Source: G963662905 sp963676415
GTDB lineage: Bacteria; Bacteroidota; Bacteroidia; Bacteroidales; WRLA01
DNA length: 64,000 nucleotides
Direction of reading: 5' to 3'
Assembly (NCBI GenBank): GCA_963676415.1
Contig: OY781097.1
Span: 4,092,001 to 4,156,000, forward strand
The position numbers and the translations under genes were made by a program. Position 1 is the stretch's first letter. Each line of letters begins with the position of its first letter. Shown in pieces: positions 1 through 7,814 of the stretch. The notes beneath the pieces were generated by a model. That model saw only the letters and a list, made by a program, of their open reading frames with translations. It was not told the origin of the DNA and made no database searches.

Positions 1-245
1 ACTATTGTGAGGTAATCGACTTTTTCGTCCGACTTTTTCAGCTTATTAAGTTTTTGCTCTACAGCATCGCTGATATCGCAAGGGTGATAAAAAGTTTGCG
101 GCTGCAGGCTCATGCGGCATTCCCGGCCTAACTGGCAGTAAACGCATGAAAATGAGCAAATTTTGATTTCGGGCGGGATATTGTTGATACCGATACTCCG
201 TCCGAGCCGGCGCGATGGCACCGGACCGAAGGTAATCTGATCCAT
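1..245 (-). CDS. Radical SAM protein, N-terminal part (runs off the window edge)
   Basis: The frame is open from an ATG at 245 down to base 1, giving 81 residues of a longer protein. It starts MDQITFGPVPSRRLGRSIG and carries CSFSCVYC at residues 30-37, the C-x3-C-x2-C cluster that binds the [4Fe-4S] centre of radical SAM enzymes. The FGPVPSRRLGRS(L/I)GIN opening is typical of a widespread uncharacterised radical SAM group, so the substrate cannot be named. The start lies 11 bp after the stop of the upstream minus-strand gene at 257, so the two are probably co-transcribed. Only the first part of the SAM barrel is visible. Confidence 0.85.
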   Translation of the reverse strand, partial: MDQITFGPVPSRRLGRSIGINNIPPEIKICSFSCVYCQLGRECRMSLQPQTFYHPCDISDAVEQKLNKLKKSDEKVDYLTI

Positions 246-256
246 ATTAAAAATTA

Positions 257-1246
257 TTATTCTTCTATTGGGTAAAATACTTTAGTCTGCCAGCGGCTTG
301 TATCTGGTTCCAACTGGGTATCAGTTACATAAACTTCCCATGGCGGGCCATTCCATTTCAAGCCGCTTCGTCGGATATATTTCTGAACCTCGGCATGTGT
401 ATCCATCAGGCCGGTATGCGCCCCAAAATGGCTGGCCGATACCACATCACCCGAAGGCGTATTCACCATATGGATACGCTCTTTTCCATCAATGACTTGA
501 TTTAAAGGATAACCCACTTCAAAAACGACCGTGTTTTTTGGATTATAACGGTAAAAAATACAATATGCCGGACCGATTATCTCAGCTCCATTTGCATTCG
601 CATAATCCGCAATTTCCTGATAAGCAATACGCTGCACTTGCTGAAGATTGTCAAAAGAAGCCGAATCCACAATGGATAAAGCATAAGCCGGTTCAAGGCT
701 GCCCTGACTCACCAGTAATGTTGTTTCAAATTGTTCGGCAATATAAGCCAGATTTACCAAACCATCCTTAAAGGTTTTTTGGACTTGAGGCTTTAGGAAA
801 AATCCAAGATATCGCTCCCATGGATACGACAAAGGCATCGTATAGCTCCATTCAATTGCAGTGCTGTCGCCAAAAGGTTCGATATCGAATTCCATTTCGC
901 CATGATAATCGCCAATATGAACATCAATTTTCAGATACCGGAATACTTTCGCACCAACAATTTCAAGCATACCGTCATCGATATTGTTGCTTGTCCAACT
1001 TACTTTTGCTCCAACGCCACTTTCAGCACCCTGATACTTCAGGCTCATGCTGGGATCGGCTTCCAGAAAAGGCGACCAAGGCTCCCAGTTTTTCAGGATA
1101 TTCACCTGACGATACACAACTTTGTCATCTGCTTTAATCATTTTGCTTTCAGAAACACTCAAAGTGGATGGCAGGATCAAAGCCACAATAAAAAACAGGG
1201 CTACGAAGCCAACAAGCACAAATATTAAAGATTTCTTATAATTCAT
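257..1246 (-). CDS. SRPBCC / GyrI-like effector-binding domain protein, membrane anchored
   Basis: This is a 329-residue protein. Residues 5-27 form one hydrophobic segment (FVLVGFVALFFIVALIL), probably an N-terminal membrane anchor. Residues about 30-170 look like an SRPBCC (polyketide cyclase-type) helix-grip fold. Residues about 180-329 look like a GyrI-like small-molecule binding domain (IIGPAYCIFY, PSGDVVSASHFG). The same two-domain arrangement occurs in uncharacterised Bacteroidota proteins. No catalytic residues stand out, so a ligand-binding or sensing role is an inference. It is followed 11 bp later by the radical SAM gene. The ATG at 1246 is the first start and precedes the membrane segment. 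Confidence 0.75.
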   Translation of the reverse strand: MNYKKSLIFVLVGFVALFFIVALILPSTLSVSESKMIKADDKVVYRQVNILKNWEPWSPFLEADPSMSLKYQGAESGVGAKVSWTSNNIDDGMLEIVGAKVFRYLKIDVHIGDYHGEMEFDIEPFGDSTAIEWSYTMPLSYPWERYLGFFLKPQVQKTFKDGLVNLAYIAEQFETTLLVSQGSLEPAYALSIVDSASFDNLQQVQRIAYQEIADYANANGAEIIGPAYCIFYRYNPKNTVVFEVGYPLNQVIDGKERIHMVNTPSGDVVSASHFGAHTGLMDTHAEVQKYIRRSGLKWNGPPWEVYVTDTQLEPDTSRWQTKVFYPIEE

Positions 1247-1436
1247 AAGTCCGGTTTCAGAATTTATGTGGGATATGCTCCTTTAACAGGGCATAACTGC
1301 CAATACGTTTTGTTCTGCAAGTTTAAGGATTTTTGATGAAATCGCCGGACAGAAAAGCAAATGAAATCCAATTGAACGAATCATTTGTCTTTTTCACATT
1401 ATAATATTGCTAAATCAACTGCTCCAGAAGTATTGC

Positions 1437-1712
1437 CTAACCCACAATGCGGCGATCGGCTTCAAGTTCAAATTCCGGAGTTTCTTCCGTATTGAAAAAA
1501 TCGTTGATGGCATCCCGTATGTTGTTGAAAACAGTTGTTTCCCGGACAGCCTCCTTTCTGGATACCTTGTGGGAAGCAACCTGAGCCTGCCGCTCGCTGC
1601 TCTTCTCTTCAAAAATCGCTTCACCTCCTGAATCATTGGCCTTTACATATTCACGATAAAGATGATCATAATATCGCTCCCTGTTTTCCTTGATTTGTTG
1701 TATGATATTCAT
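1437..1712 (-). CDS. Small hypothetical protein (91 aa)
   Basis: I do not recognise this protein. The open frame reaches 1841, but I place the start at ATG 1712 (MNIIQQIKENRERYYDHL) because the upstream extension is low-complexity and AT-rich. The protein is charged and probably helical, with no signal peptide or membrane segment. It stands alone between the SRPBCC gene and a long AT-rich divergent region shared with the plus-strand gene at 2030. Confidence 0.45.
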   Translation of the reverse strand: MNIIQQIKENRERYYDHLYREYVKANDSGGEAIFEEKSSERQAQVASHKVSRKEAVRETTVFNNIRDAINDFFNTEETPEFELEADRRIVG

Positions 1713-2029
1713 AATGATTTGCTTAATTATCCTTAATAATGTTATATAGCTCAAATTCTGATATTGCAAAAATAGATGTTCAAATGAACTAAAGTCAATC
1801 ATTTTAAGCAATTTATAAAAACAATTAAGTGATAATCCCAATAATTAAGCAACTTAAAAAGGACTTAATGAAATTAAGTTTATTTAATTTTGATAAAGTC
1901 TTGCTTAATTTGTTTTAAGTGCTTAATTTAGCAGGATCAATACTGCTGATATAAAGAAATCGCAGCGCCTTTATTCTTAGGCTTCTACAAATTACGATTG
2001 CGCACAAAATAAAAAGTTTTGAATTGAAG
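1713..2029. other. AT-rich divergent intergenic region with recurring CTTAAT/ATTAAG motifs
   Basis: This 317-bp stretch has no gene. Between about 1719 and 1930 the words CTTAAT and ATTAAG recur many times, several as GCTTAATT or AATTAAGC. The region separates two divergent genes, so it must hold both promoters. The motif spacing is irregular and I cannot assign a regulator. Confidence 0.4.
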
Positions 2030-3127
2030 ATGACTCAAACGGATTTAAACGGACATCCTTTTCTGACTTTGCTGGAAAAACTTCCGGAGGCTTACCCCTA
2101 TCTCCGAAAGTCCGTAATCGTCTTCCATCATCAAACCACCGACCGCATCGAAGCCTATGTGCAGGAAGCCGACGAAAAAATTACGGAAGCCATCGATATT
2201 TCCTCCGTTCGGAAAATCCTACAGAATTTACGATCCGAAAAAGCCAATTATGAGTGGCACCAGGAAGCCGGTTTGCCTTTTAAGGAAGATAATGGTCCGG
2301 CAGCGCATGATATTTCCCTCTTCACGGAAAACCAGATGCTCGTGCTGCTGCTCCGTTTTAAGAGCCTTTCCGATGGACGGCAGGATTTGATTTTCATGCA
2401 TTTCGACCCGCAGGCCATCCGCATGACTTTTAAATACGACGAAATCGACACCCGCGTAAAAGCCTGGCTCGCTCCTATTGCCTATCATCAAATTAAGGCA
2501 ATGCTCAACATTTGCCGTCATTTTGAAACAGAAAACAAAAAGCTTAAATCCACTGCCCGTAAAGTGATTGCCAACATCCGCCAAACGGATTCTTCGGAAA
2601 TATTTTTTCGTGAACAGCATAAAAACTATATTTTGGAAATCCTTGAAGATTTGAGCAGTCCGGGAAAATTTAAGCTTACCGATGAAGGGATGCAGAAAAT
2701 AATGAAAGCCGGGCTGAAGCTTTCGGAGATGCGGCAAGTGCTCAAACAGTCCATTGAAACTGTTAAATTTTTGGAAGAAGGCCGCGATGGCTTTTTGCCC
2801 GAATGGAGCCTGATCCTGCCACAAACCGAAAATACTGATCGTCCGGAAGAGCAAGAAATCGTCGAAAGCCGCTATATCCGTTCTTATCAATTGCTCGAAA
2901 AACTGGAGGATGCAGCCCAAAAAGTGAAACAGGAACAAAACCGCTTAACCGGTGGCAATGTGGGCAGAGCCTGCTCCACTCCTATTTCCGCTCCTGCCAT
3001 TACCGATGCGCTCAAAAAACACGGCACGCGCATCATCAGCCTGATGGAACGATTCCCCGACCGCTGGACAGTCATCCGGAGGGAGTTTCGTCCGGTTCAG
3101 AACCTGTTGAGCAAAAGGGCAGAATGA
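2030..3127 (+). CDS. Conserved hypothetical protein (365 aa)
   Basis: The ATG at 2030 is preferred over an in-frame TTG at 2024. The protein is soluble with no signal peptide. Residues 1-150 look alpha/beta and might be a sensory (GAF-like) module. Residues about 160-320 are strongly helical. The C-terminal 45 residues (ITDALKKHGTRIISLMERF, then WTVIRREFRPVQNLL) resemble a Fis-like helix-turn-helix tail, so a regulatory role is possible. That is an inference from pattern only. The stop is followed within about 10 bp by the left end of the first attC-like site, so this gene marks the edge of the conserved chromosome. Confidence 0.6.
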   Translation: MTQTDLNGHPFLTLLEKLPEAYPYLRKSVIVFHHQTTDRIEAYVQEADEKITEAIDISSVRKILQNLRSEKANYEWHQEAGLPFKEDNGPAAHDISLFTENQMLVLLLRFKSLSDGRQDLIFMHFDPQAIRMTFKYDEIDTRVKAWLAPIAYHQIKAMLNICRHFETENKKLKSTARKVIANIRQTDSSEIFFREQHKNYILEILEDLSSPGKFKLTDEGMQKIMKAGLKLSEMRQVLKQSIETVKFLEEGRDGFLPEWSLILPQTENTDRPEEQEIVESRYIRSYQLLEKLEDAAQKVKQEQNRLTGGNVGRACSTPISAPAITDALKKHGTRIISLMERFPDRWTVIRREFRPVQNLLSKRAE

Positions 3128-3130
3128 TTT

Positions 3131-3433
3131 GTCAATTGAAGCAATTGCATTGCGGCCCCGGCCCTGTTTTATCAAACTTAGATCGGCCACAAATACCGAA
3201 GTAGTGAACGTTTCCATTTTCCGCTGATTGCCCTGAATCAAACCCTGTAATCACAAAATGTTCTGTTGCAAACCAAAGCTTTTCGTCTGAAAATGGCCTG
3301 TTTCCCCTTCCCTTAATGTATTTGGCAGAAAATACCGCAAAAATTGATTCCCCAATATATAGGTACACCGGTTTCGTTCAACACAAAGCACATATTCCGG
3401 CTAGGGCCGGAAAACGATGCTTAATTGTTGGCG
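3131..3433 (-). repeat. attC-like site 1, 3' of the RelA/SpoT gene (long form)
   Basis: Read on the minus strand, the core CGCCAAC (3427-3433) lies 12 bp after the RelA/SpoT stop. It is followed by AATTAAGCATCG and the perfect small hairpin TTCCGGC/GCCGGAA. At the far end (about 3131-3166) an imperfect complement appears: AATTGAAGCAA on the plus strand facing CTTAATT, and GGCCCCGGCCC facing GGGCCGG. The inner part, about 3266-3433, is repeated at 9081-9277 and partly at 42980-43204. The element fits a large attC folding site, but the outer stem is weak. Confidence 0.5.
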
Positions 3434-3445
3434 TTTCGTTGTTTA

Positions 3446-4318
3446 TTATGATTTAATCTCTAAAATCTCCAATATTGGCTTTGGTGTTTTTTTATATATA
3501 TCATCATTTTTTAACTCAAGATGGTTAATAATAAAGATCAAATTTGAAATTGTTAGGGGTGCTTTAATTTTCCTTTCATAAAGATTAGTAAGCACTCTAT
3601 TCCTATTAATTTTAAATATTTCTTTTACAATTGTGGGCTTTGTGTTGAAAATTCCTAATAGATCTGAATTTAGTTTAGTGTTAGTGAATCTCAACCGAAA
3701 TTTGTTACGTAGCATAGAGTCCCACTTATTATTATTATAGTCTTTATAAGAAATAGAGTCAAAGAGTTTCAGCATTGACCATTCACTGGTTTCTAAAGTT
3801 GCATAAATTCCATTTAGAACACGTGAGAACTCTTGATGATCTTCCCAGTCTTCTTTACATTTATACCTTAGATCATGTTCTACTTCATGCCATCCCTCTG
3901 AAAATACAGTTCTTAATTGAACTTCAAACGTTTCGTCAACATCATTCAAATCATAACTTGAAATAATTTCTTTATACTCTTCAATAAATTTTTCTGGTAT
4001 CCTAGAAACATAATTAAATCTTTGCGGTTTAAATGTTTCAGTTCCATGATCATCCTCTTCTTTGTTGTCAAGAACAAAATTATCCAGTAGAATTTTTTTA
4101 ACCAATTGAATGTCTTCAGGAAAATAAAGTATAACCCTTATTCCAATTGAATCCTGCAACTTTTTTCCACGTTCTGCATATTTCTTAAATTCAATCTTGT
4201 TTTTTGCAGAATCTATATTTTTGACCCTTCCGAAAATCCTATAAAAAAAACCTAATGAATCTAATTCCTGCTTTATCTTTGATTCGATATTTCGTCCGAT
4301 ATTTTCCAGCAATCTCAT
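3446..4318 (-). CDS. RelA/SpoT-domain (p)ppGpp synthetase-like protein, second gene of the NACHT operon
   Basis: This is a 290-residue, single-domain nucleotide pyrophosphokinase-like protein with no HD hydrolase, TGS or ACT domain. Motifs in order are GRVKNIDSAKNK (30-41), DSIGIRVI (56-63), FKPQRFNYV (96-104) and FEVQLRT (131-137) followed by WHEVEHDLRYK (143-153). These are hallmarks of small alarmone synthetase-like RelA/SpoT domains. The usual Y-x-S-L-H stretch is replaced by RFNYVSRIP, so the acceptor or product may differ from ppGpp. The start lies 3 bp after the stop of the NACHT gene, so the two are translated together. Its AT-rich composition contrasts with the chromosomal genes. A toxic alarmone or pyrophosphate-transfer effector is an inference. 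Confidence 0.8.
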   Translation of the reverse strand: MRLLENIGRNIESKIKQELDSLGFFYRIFGRVKNIDSAKNKIEFKKYAERGKKLQDSIGIRVILYFPEDIQLVKKILLDNFVLDNKEEDDHGTETFKPQRFNYVSRIPEKFIEEYKEIISSYDLNDVDETFEVQLRTVFSEGWHEVEHDLRYKCKEDWEDHQEFSRVLNGIYATLETSEWSMLKLFDSISYKDYNNNKWDSMLRNKFRLRFTNTKLNSDLLGIFNTKPTIVKEIFKINRNRVLTNLYERKIKAPLTISNLIFIINHLELKNDDIYKKTPKPILEILEIKS

Positions 4319-4321
4319 TTA

Positions 4322-6466
4322 TTACGATTTTAGATTATCAAAATAATGCCTTAAACCATCTTTTGTTATCGAAATAGTGTTACCATCTATTCTAACAAAT
4401 CCTGTACTGTTCAATTTATGTAGCTTCTTGAATAAAAGTTTTTGATTTTGCTCATTCATGTGAGATGTCTCATCCCTTATTTGATTAACAAATGTGATTT
4501 TAGGAGACGTTTTATCTACTTTAAACAGAAATGAAAATATCATCTTCTCATAATCAACTGAATCGTCTTGTGGGGTCTCAATTTCATGGTTGTTTTTTTC
4601 TAAATCGTTAATAAAACCATTATCATAGTCAATGCAACCATAAATGTAGACATATCCATTGCTTTCTTCCGATTTTGTATTGGTTTCAATTACTTTACAA
4701 TTATAGAAAGTGCAACCAAGAAATGTAGTCTTTTTAAAAGCATTACTTTCGAATACACAATTATAAAACCGACATTCATTAAAAATGCATTTGTCGAACA
4801 AAACATTAGTAGACAGACTTATTGAGTCCAAGATAAAAGCATTAAATTCTTGCGATAAATAGTTACCCTCAATTTTACCTGTTAAATTGATTTGAACAAA
4901 TAAGTCAAATGATTTTGAGTAATTATCAAGTATTGGTAATAATGTTTTGTAAAGCTTACTTTTATTATTAATGTTTTGGTATTTAAAAGCATTGACTGCT
5001 AATTCAGCATAGTTTTGAGTCAAGTTGTTTAATTCATTTTTATTTAACTTGTTTTTAATTAATCCTAGACCTATAAAAGTTCCAAATATGAAATCATTAA
5101 TAAATCCTATATTTTCACCTTTTGTTTTTAGGCGATCAAGTGTTGCATGATTTGTCAATTTTTCTGCTAAATCATCAATCGATGGTTTACCAGGAGTGCT
5201 TTTCCTTAGTTTCTCTAATACGCTAGTATTATAGTCAATCAAAGCCTCCTTTACAAAACTTTTTTGTTCAGCATAAATATTCAAATCTGTAAAAAACAAT
5301 GCAAGGTTTTCGAAAATATCAATTTGCTTTTCTGTTGAAAGAGACAAATCCTGTCGAACCTGTTCTCTTTCCAGCAAGGCGTTGAAGTATTTGTTTACAA
5401 TTTCGTCAGGTGTTGATAGTAGGGATGAAAAAGTCTCAAAGTTGATATGCTTTAAGAAGGTCAGTAAAACCGGATTTGCGATATGTCTAATTAAGTTGTC
5501 TCTTTGATTTTTTAAATATTGGAACTTCTCTTCATTAAGCCAATCTTTTATTTTGGGTTCTTCAATGATGAATCGAATGACCGAGAATTGATTGTCAAAA
5601 CGTGAAGACCAGTCTTGGAATTCTTTACTTGAAAAAATGGCTGTTTTACGTGAAGTAAGAATAACTTTTGCATTATTAACAAGCATTTTGCTCAATGTAC
5701 CAAGCATTGTTTCAACTTGTTCAAATGATTCTTTATCTTTTGTTTTATCTGAAGATTCTGACAATAATTCGTCAAAACCATCAACAATTAACGGAATTCG
5801 GCCAGCCTGAATTTGATATTCGACCAATTCTCGGTTAATCATATTCTGAAATTCATTTTCAATAGCTGAATAAAGTACATACCTAAATATTTTTGCCTGT
5901 CTATCTCTAGAAAGTTCTGTGAATAAAGGCACTTTCGATTGAAGTTTCTCAGGAATACTTTTTAGTATTTCATATGCTGTACATGTCTTGCCGAATCCTG
6001 CAGCTGCTTCAATGATAATAAAACATGCTCCTTCCTGTTTAATAGTATTTAGTACATCATTAATAATATTTGTTTCAGAAATATAATCAGCTGGGTTATT
6101 TATTTTGTATCTAACATTGATATAACTATACTTACAGTCATCAATCAATTGAAGCTCTTGTTTATGACAAAACTCACTATATCTTCTCTCGGTTCTTTTT
6201 GATAATTGTTTAATATTAAAGAATCCATTAAAGAGATCATTTTCTGCTTCTTCAATATCATTGTATTTTCGAATTTTTACAGCATAGCCAGCAGCTTTAT
6301 AATCATTTTCAATTTTTGAAACATTTGCGTCAATGTGATGTCTAATTATTTCAACACCATGATACATTCCTTCCGATAAAAGATAGACTGAATAATCCTT
6401 ATTATTTACCTTTCTTACGTATCCATACCTAGTATATAATTCCTCTAATTGCGATTGTTTTATCAT
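4322..6466 (-). CDS. NACHT-type STAND NTPase with pentapeptide-like repeats
   Basis: This 714-residue protein has a P-loop at AAAGFGKT (154-161), a Walker B at PLIVDGFDEL (225-234) and VILTSR (268-273), the NACHT layout used by bacterial STAND sensors. Residues 1-100 form a separate N-terminal alpha/beta domain (YHGVEIIRHHID near 35-46) that I cannot name. Residues about 570-625 contain F-x-x-C/N repeats (FNECRFYNCVF, FLGCTFYNC) typical of pentapeptide-repeat helices. The last 50 residues look like a winged helix. The gene is first in an operon with a RelA/SpoT-domain gene. By analogy with bacterial NACHT defence proteins, it probably senses a phage or plasmid cue and activates the partner. 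The start follows an attC-like site by about 50 bp. Confidence 0.85.
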   Translation of the reverse strand: MIKQSQLEELYTRYGYVRKVNNKDYSVYLLSEGMYHGVEIIRHHIDANVSKIENDYKAAGYAVKIRKYNDIEEAENDLFNGFFNIKQLSKRTERRYSEFCHKQELQLIDDCKYSYINVRYKINNPADYISETNIINDVLNTIKQEGACFIIIEAAAGFGKTCTAYEILKSIPEKLQSKVPLFTELSRDRQAKIFRYVLYSAIENEFQNMINRELVEYQIQAGRIPLIVDGFDELLSESSDKTKDKESFEQVETMLGTLSKMLVNNAKVILTSRKTAIFSSKEFQDWSSRFDNQFSVIRFIIEEPKIKDWLNEEKFQYLKNQRDNLIRHIANPVLLTFLKHINFETFSSLLSTPDEIVNKYFNALLEREQVRQDLSLSTEKQIDIFENLALFFTDLNIYAEQKSFVKEALIDYNTSVLEKLRKSTPGKPSIDDLAEKLTNHATLDRLKTKGENIGFINDFIFGTFIGLGLIKNKLNKNELNNLTQNYAELAVNAFKYQNINNKSKLYKTLLPILDNYSKSFDLFVQINLTGKIEGNYLSQEFNAFILDSISLSTNVLFDKCIFNECRFYNCVFESNAFKKTTFLGCTFYNCKVIETNTKSEESNGYVYIYGCIDYDNGFINDLEKNNHEIETPQDDSVDYEKMIFSFLFKVDKTSPKITFVNQIRDETSHMNEQNQKLLFKKLHKLNSTGFVRIDGNTISITKDGLRHYFDNLKS

Positions 6467-6515
6467 ATTGTTAATTTAATATTTTCTCATTAAGTTGATA
6501 GTTGCACACAATGAA

Positions 6516-6645
6516 CGCCAACGGTTTGCATATGGCTTGTGGCGGATTCGAAGCACATTCCTGTCCACCGAAACCAAAGTTTGCTACGGAGCAAAAACCT
6601 TGCTGGCAGCCGTTCACCCGCCATAAGCTATATGCGTTGTTGAAC
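6516..6645 (-). repeat. attC-like hairpin site 2, upstream of the NACHT gene
   Basis: On the plus strand the left arm GCATATGGCTTGTGGCGG (from 6528) pairs with the right arm CCGCCATAAGCTATATGC (to 6635) at 16 of 18 positions. The left arm is preceded by CGCCAACGGTTT. The right arm runs into GTTGTTGAAC. On the minus strand this reads R''-like GTTCAAC, stem, loop, stem, then GTTGGCG as the core joining the NACHT cassette. GTTGGCG is the exact reverse complement of the CGCCAAC that follows the RelA/SpoT stop at the other end of that cassette. Confidence 0.6.
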
Positions 6646-6692
6646 TAAACCTCCCTCCGGTCGGCAGCTTCACCTAAGATCTGATTCTTACG

Positions 6693-6719
6693 TATAAGGT
6701 TTTATTTATTAACCTTATA
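6693..6719 (+). promoter_or_regulatory. Inverted repeat in the recombinase leader
   Basis: TATAAGGTT (6693-6701) and AACCTTATA (6711-6719) form a perfect 9-bp stem with a 9-nt loop, ending 12 bp before the recombinase ATG. It could be an operator, an attenuator hairpin or part of the element terminus. The equivalent leader at 44303-44372 also carries an inverted repeat (AAGGTAG/CTACCTT), which supports a conserved role. Confidence 0.35.
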
Positions 6720-6731
6720 AAATTTAATCTT

Positions 6732-7574
6732 ATGAAAAAAAGAACGGTCCAGGATGAAGCATGCCTAAAGGTTAAAGGCTTTCGCCAAATGGCTGAGCAG
6801 TTTATGCAGCGCCTTGTAATCAATGGACGCTCGCGTTCAACACACGAAAACTACCTTCGCCAGATAGCAAAGATGGCGATTTTTTGTGAGAAAAACCCGC
6901 TTGAAATGGAAATTGATGAGATAGAAGCATATCTCTACCATGTGGTGGACCGCGACACCGACAGCCAAAGCTCTTTCAAGCACCTGGTCTATGGCCTGCG
7001 AAAACTCTACAAACTCTTCGAAAAAGACGAGCTGCACATTAGTTTGCCCAGCATCAAACGGCCACAAAAACTGCCCGTAATCCTTTCCTGTGGCGAAGTG
7101 AGGCGATTGCTCAAAGCGCCCAAAGAACTGCGCAACAAAATTTTATTGGCCTTAATCTATGATACGGGCATGCGCATCAGCGAAGCAAGCAGCCTTTTGG
7201 TACAGGATGTTGACCTGGAACGGCGACAGTTGTTTGTGCGCAAAAGCAAACGGGAACGCTGTGTGCCCATTTCAAAACACATGGCAAGGGGCATTGCAAA
7301 CTATCTTAAAATAGACCGCCCGAAATATTTCATGTTCGAACGCAGCAACCAGCACCGTGGGCTGCCCTTGAGCCACACACGTATCCGGGGCATCATGAAG
7401 GATGCTCTCGGTGTTGCCGGTATCAACAAAAAAGTCTGCATCCACTCTTTGCGCCACACTTATGCAACCCACCAGCTCGAAGCAGGGCAGAACATCTACG
7501 GGCTGATGAAGCTTTTGGGACATGCCGATATCAAAAATACCGAAATGTACAAAGGGACTGCTGAAAAAGCCTGA
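6732..7574 (+). CDS. Tyrosine recombinase (integrase), IS91-associated
   Basis: This is a 280-residue site-specific recombinase. Residues about 15-105 form the SAM-like core-binding domain. The catalytic domain shows R148 (GMRISEAS), a likely beta-hairpin lysine near 173, H238-x-x-R241 (HSLRH), H264 (GHADI) and nucleophile Y273 (EMYKG). The set is complete, so the enzyme looks active. I see no IntI-type insertion, so I do not call it an integron integrase even though it sits inside a cassette-like region. It is followed 240 bp later by an IS91-type transposase, with which it probably forms one mobile unit. Confidence 0.88.
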   Translation: MKKRTVQDEACLKVKGFRQMAEQFMQRLVINGRSRSTHENYLRQIAKMAIFCEKNPLEMEIDEIEAYLYHVVDRDTDSQSSFKHLVYGLRKLYKLFEKDELHISLPSIKRPQKLPVILSCGEVRRLLKAPKELRNKILLALIYDTGMRISEASSLLVQDVDLERRQLFVRKSKRERCVPISKHMARGIANYLKIDRPKYFMFERSNQHRGLPLSHTRIRGIMKDALGVAGINKKVCIHSLRHTYATHQLEAGQNIYGLMKLLGHADIKNTEMYKGTAEKA

Positions 7575-7814
7575 TGTGTGCCAGATTTTAGGCGGCAAAG
7601 CGCAGCTGTATAAACATACTGCAAGCTGAAGCCAACGAAGAAGATGGTACACAGCAGGCTAACCAAGTTAAACCTTATTGTGCTGAGGAAAAAACCTGAT
7701 TATGTGCAGGTCAATAAATTTGGTGTTTTTCAGCTGTCCCTGACTCCATCTGGCCCAGCTGCCCCAACTGGCATTTTTTGGCCTGCTCGATAAGCTGTAC
7801 CCAAACAAAAAGAT

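Noticed and set aside
2945..3368. Minus-strand ORFs of 98 and 78 aa
   Set aside because: They lie across the end of the 365-aa gene and within the attC-like site; composition follows the opposite strand.
6732..7574. Integron integrase IntI for the cassette-like array
   Set aside because: The tyrosine recombinase has the general catalytic set but no IntI-specific insertion, and it is paired with an IS91-type transposase inside the same element.
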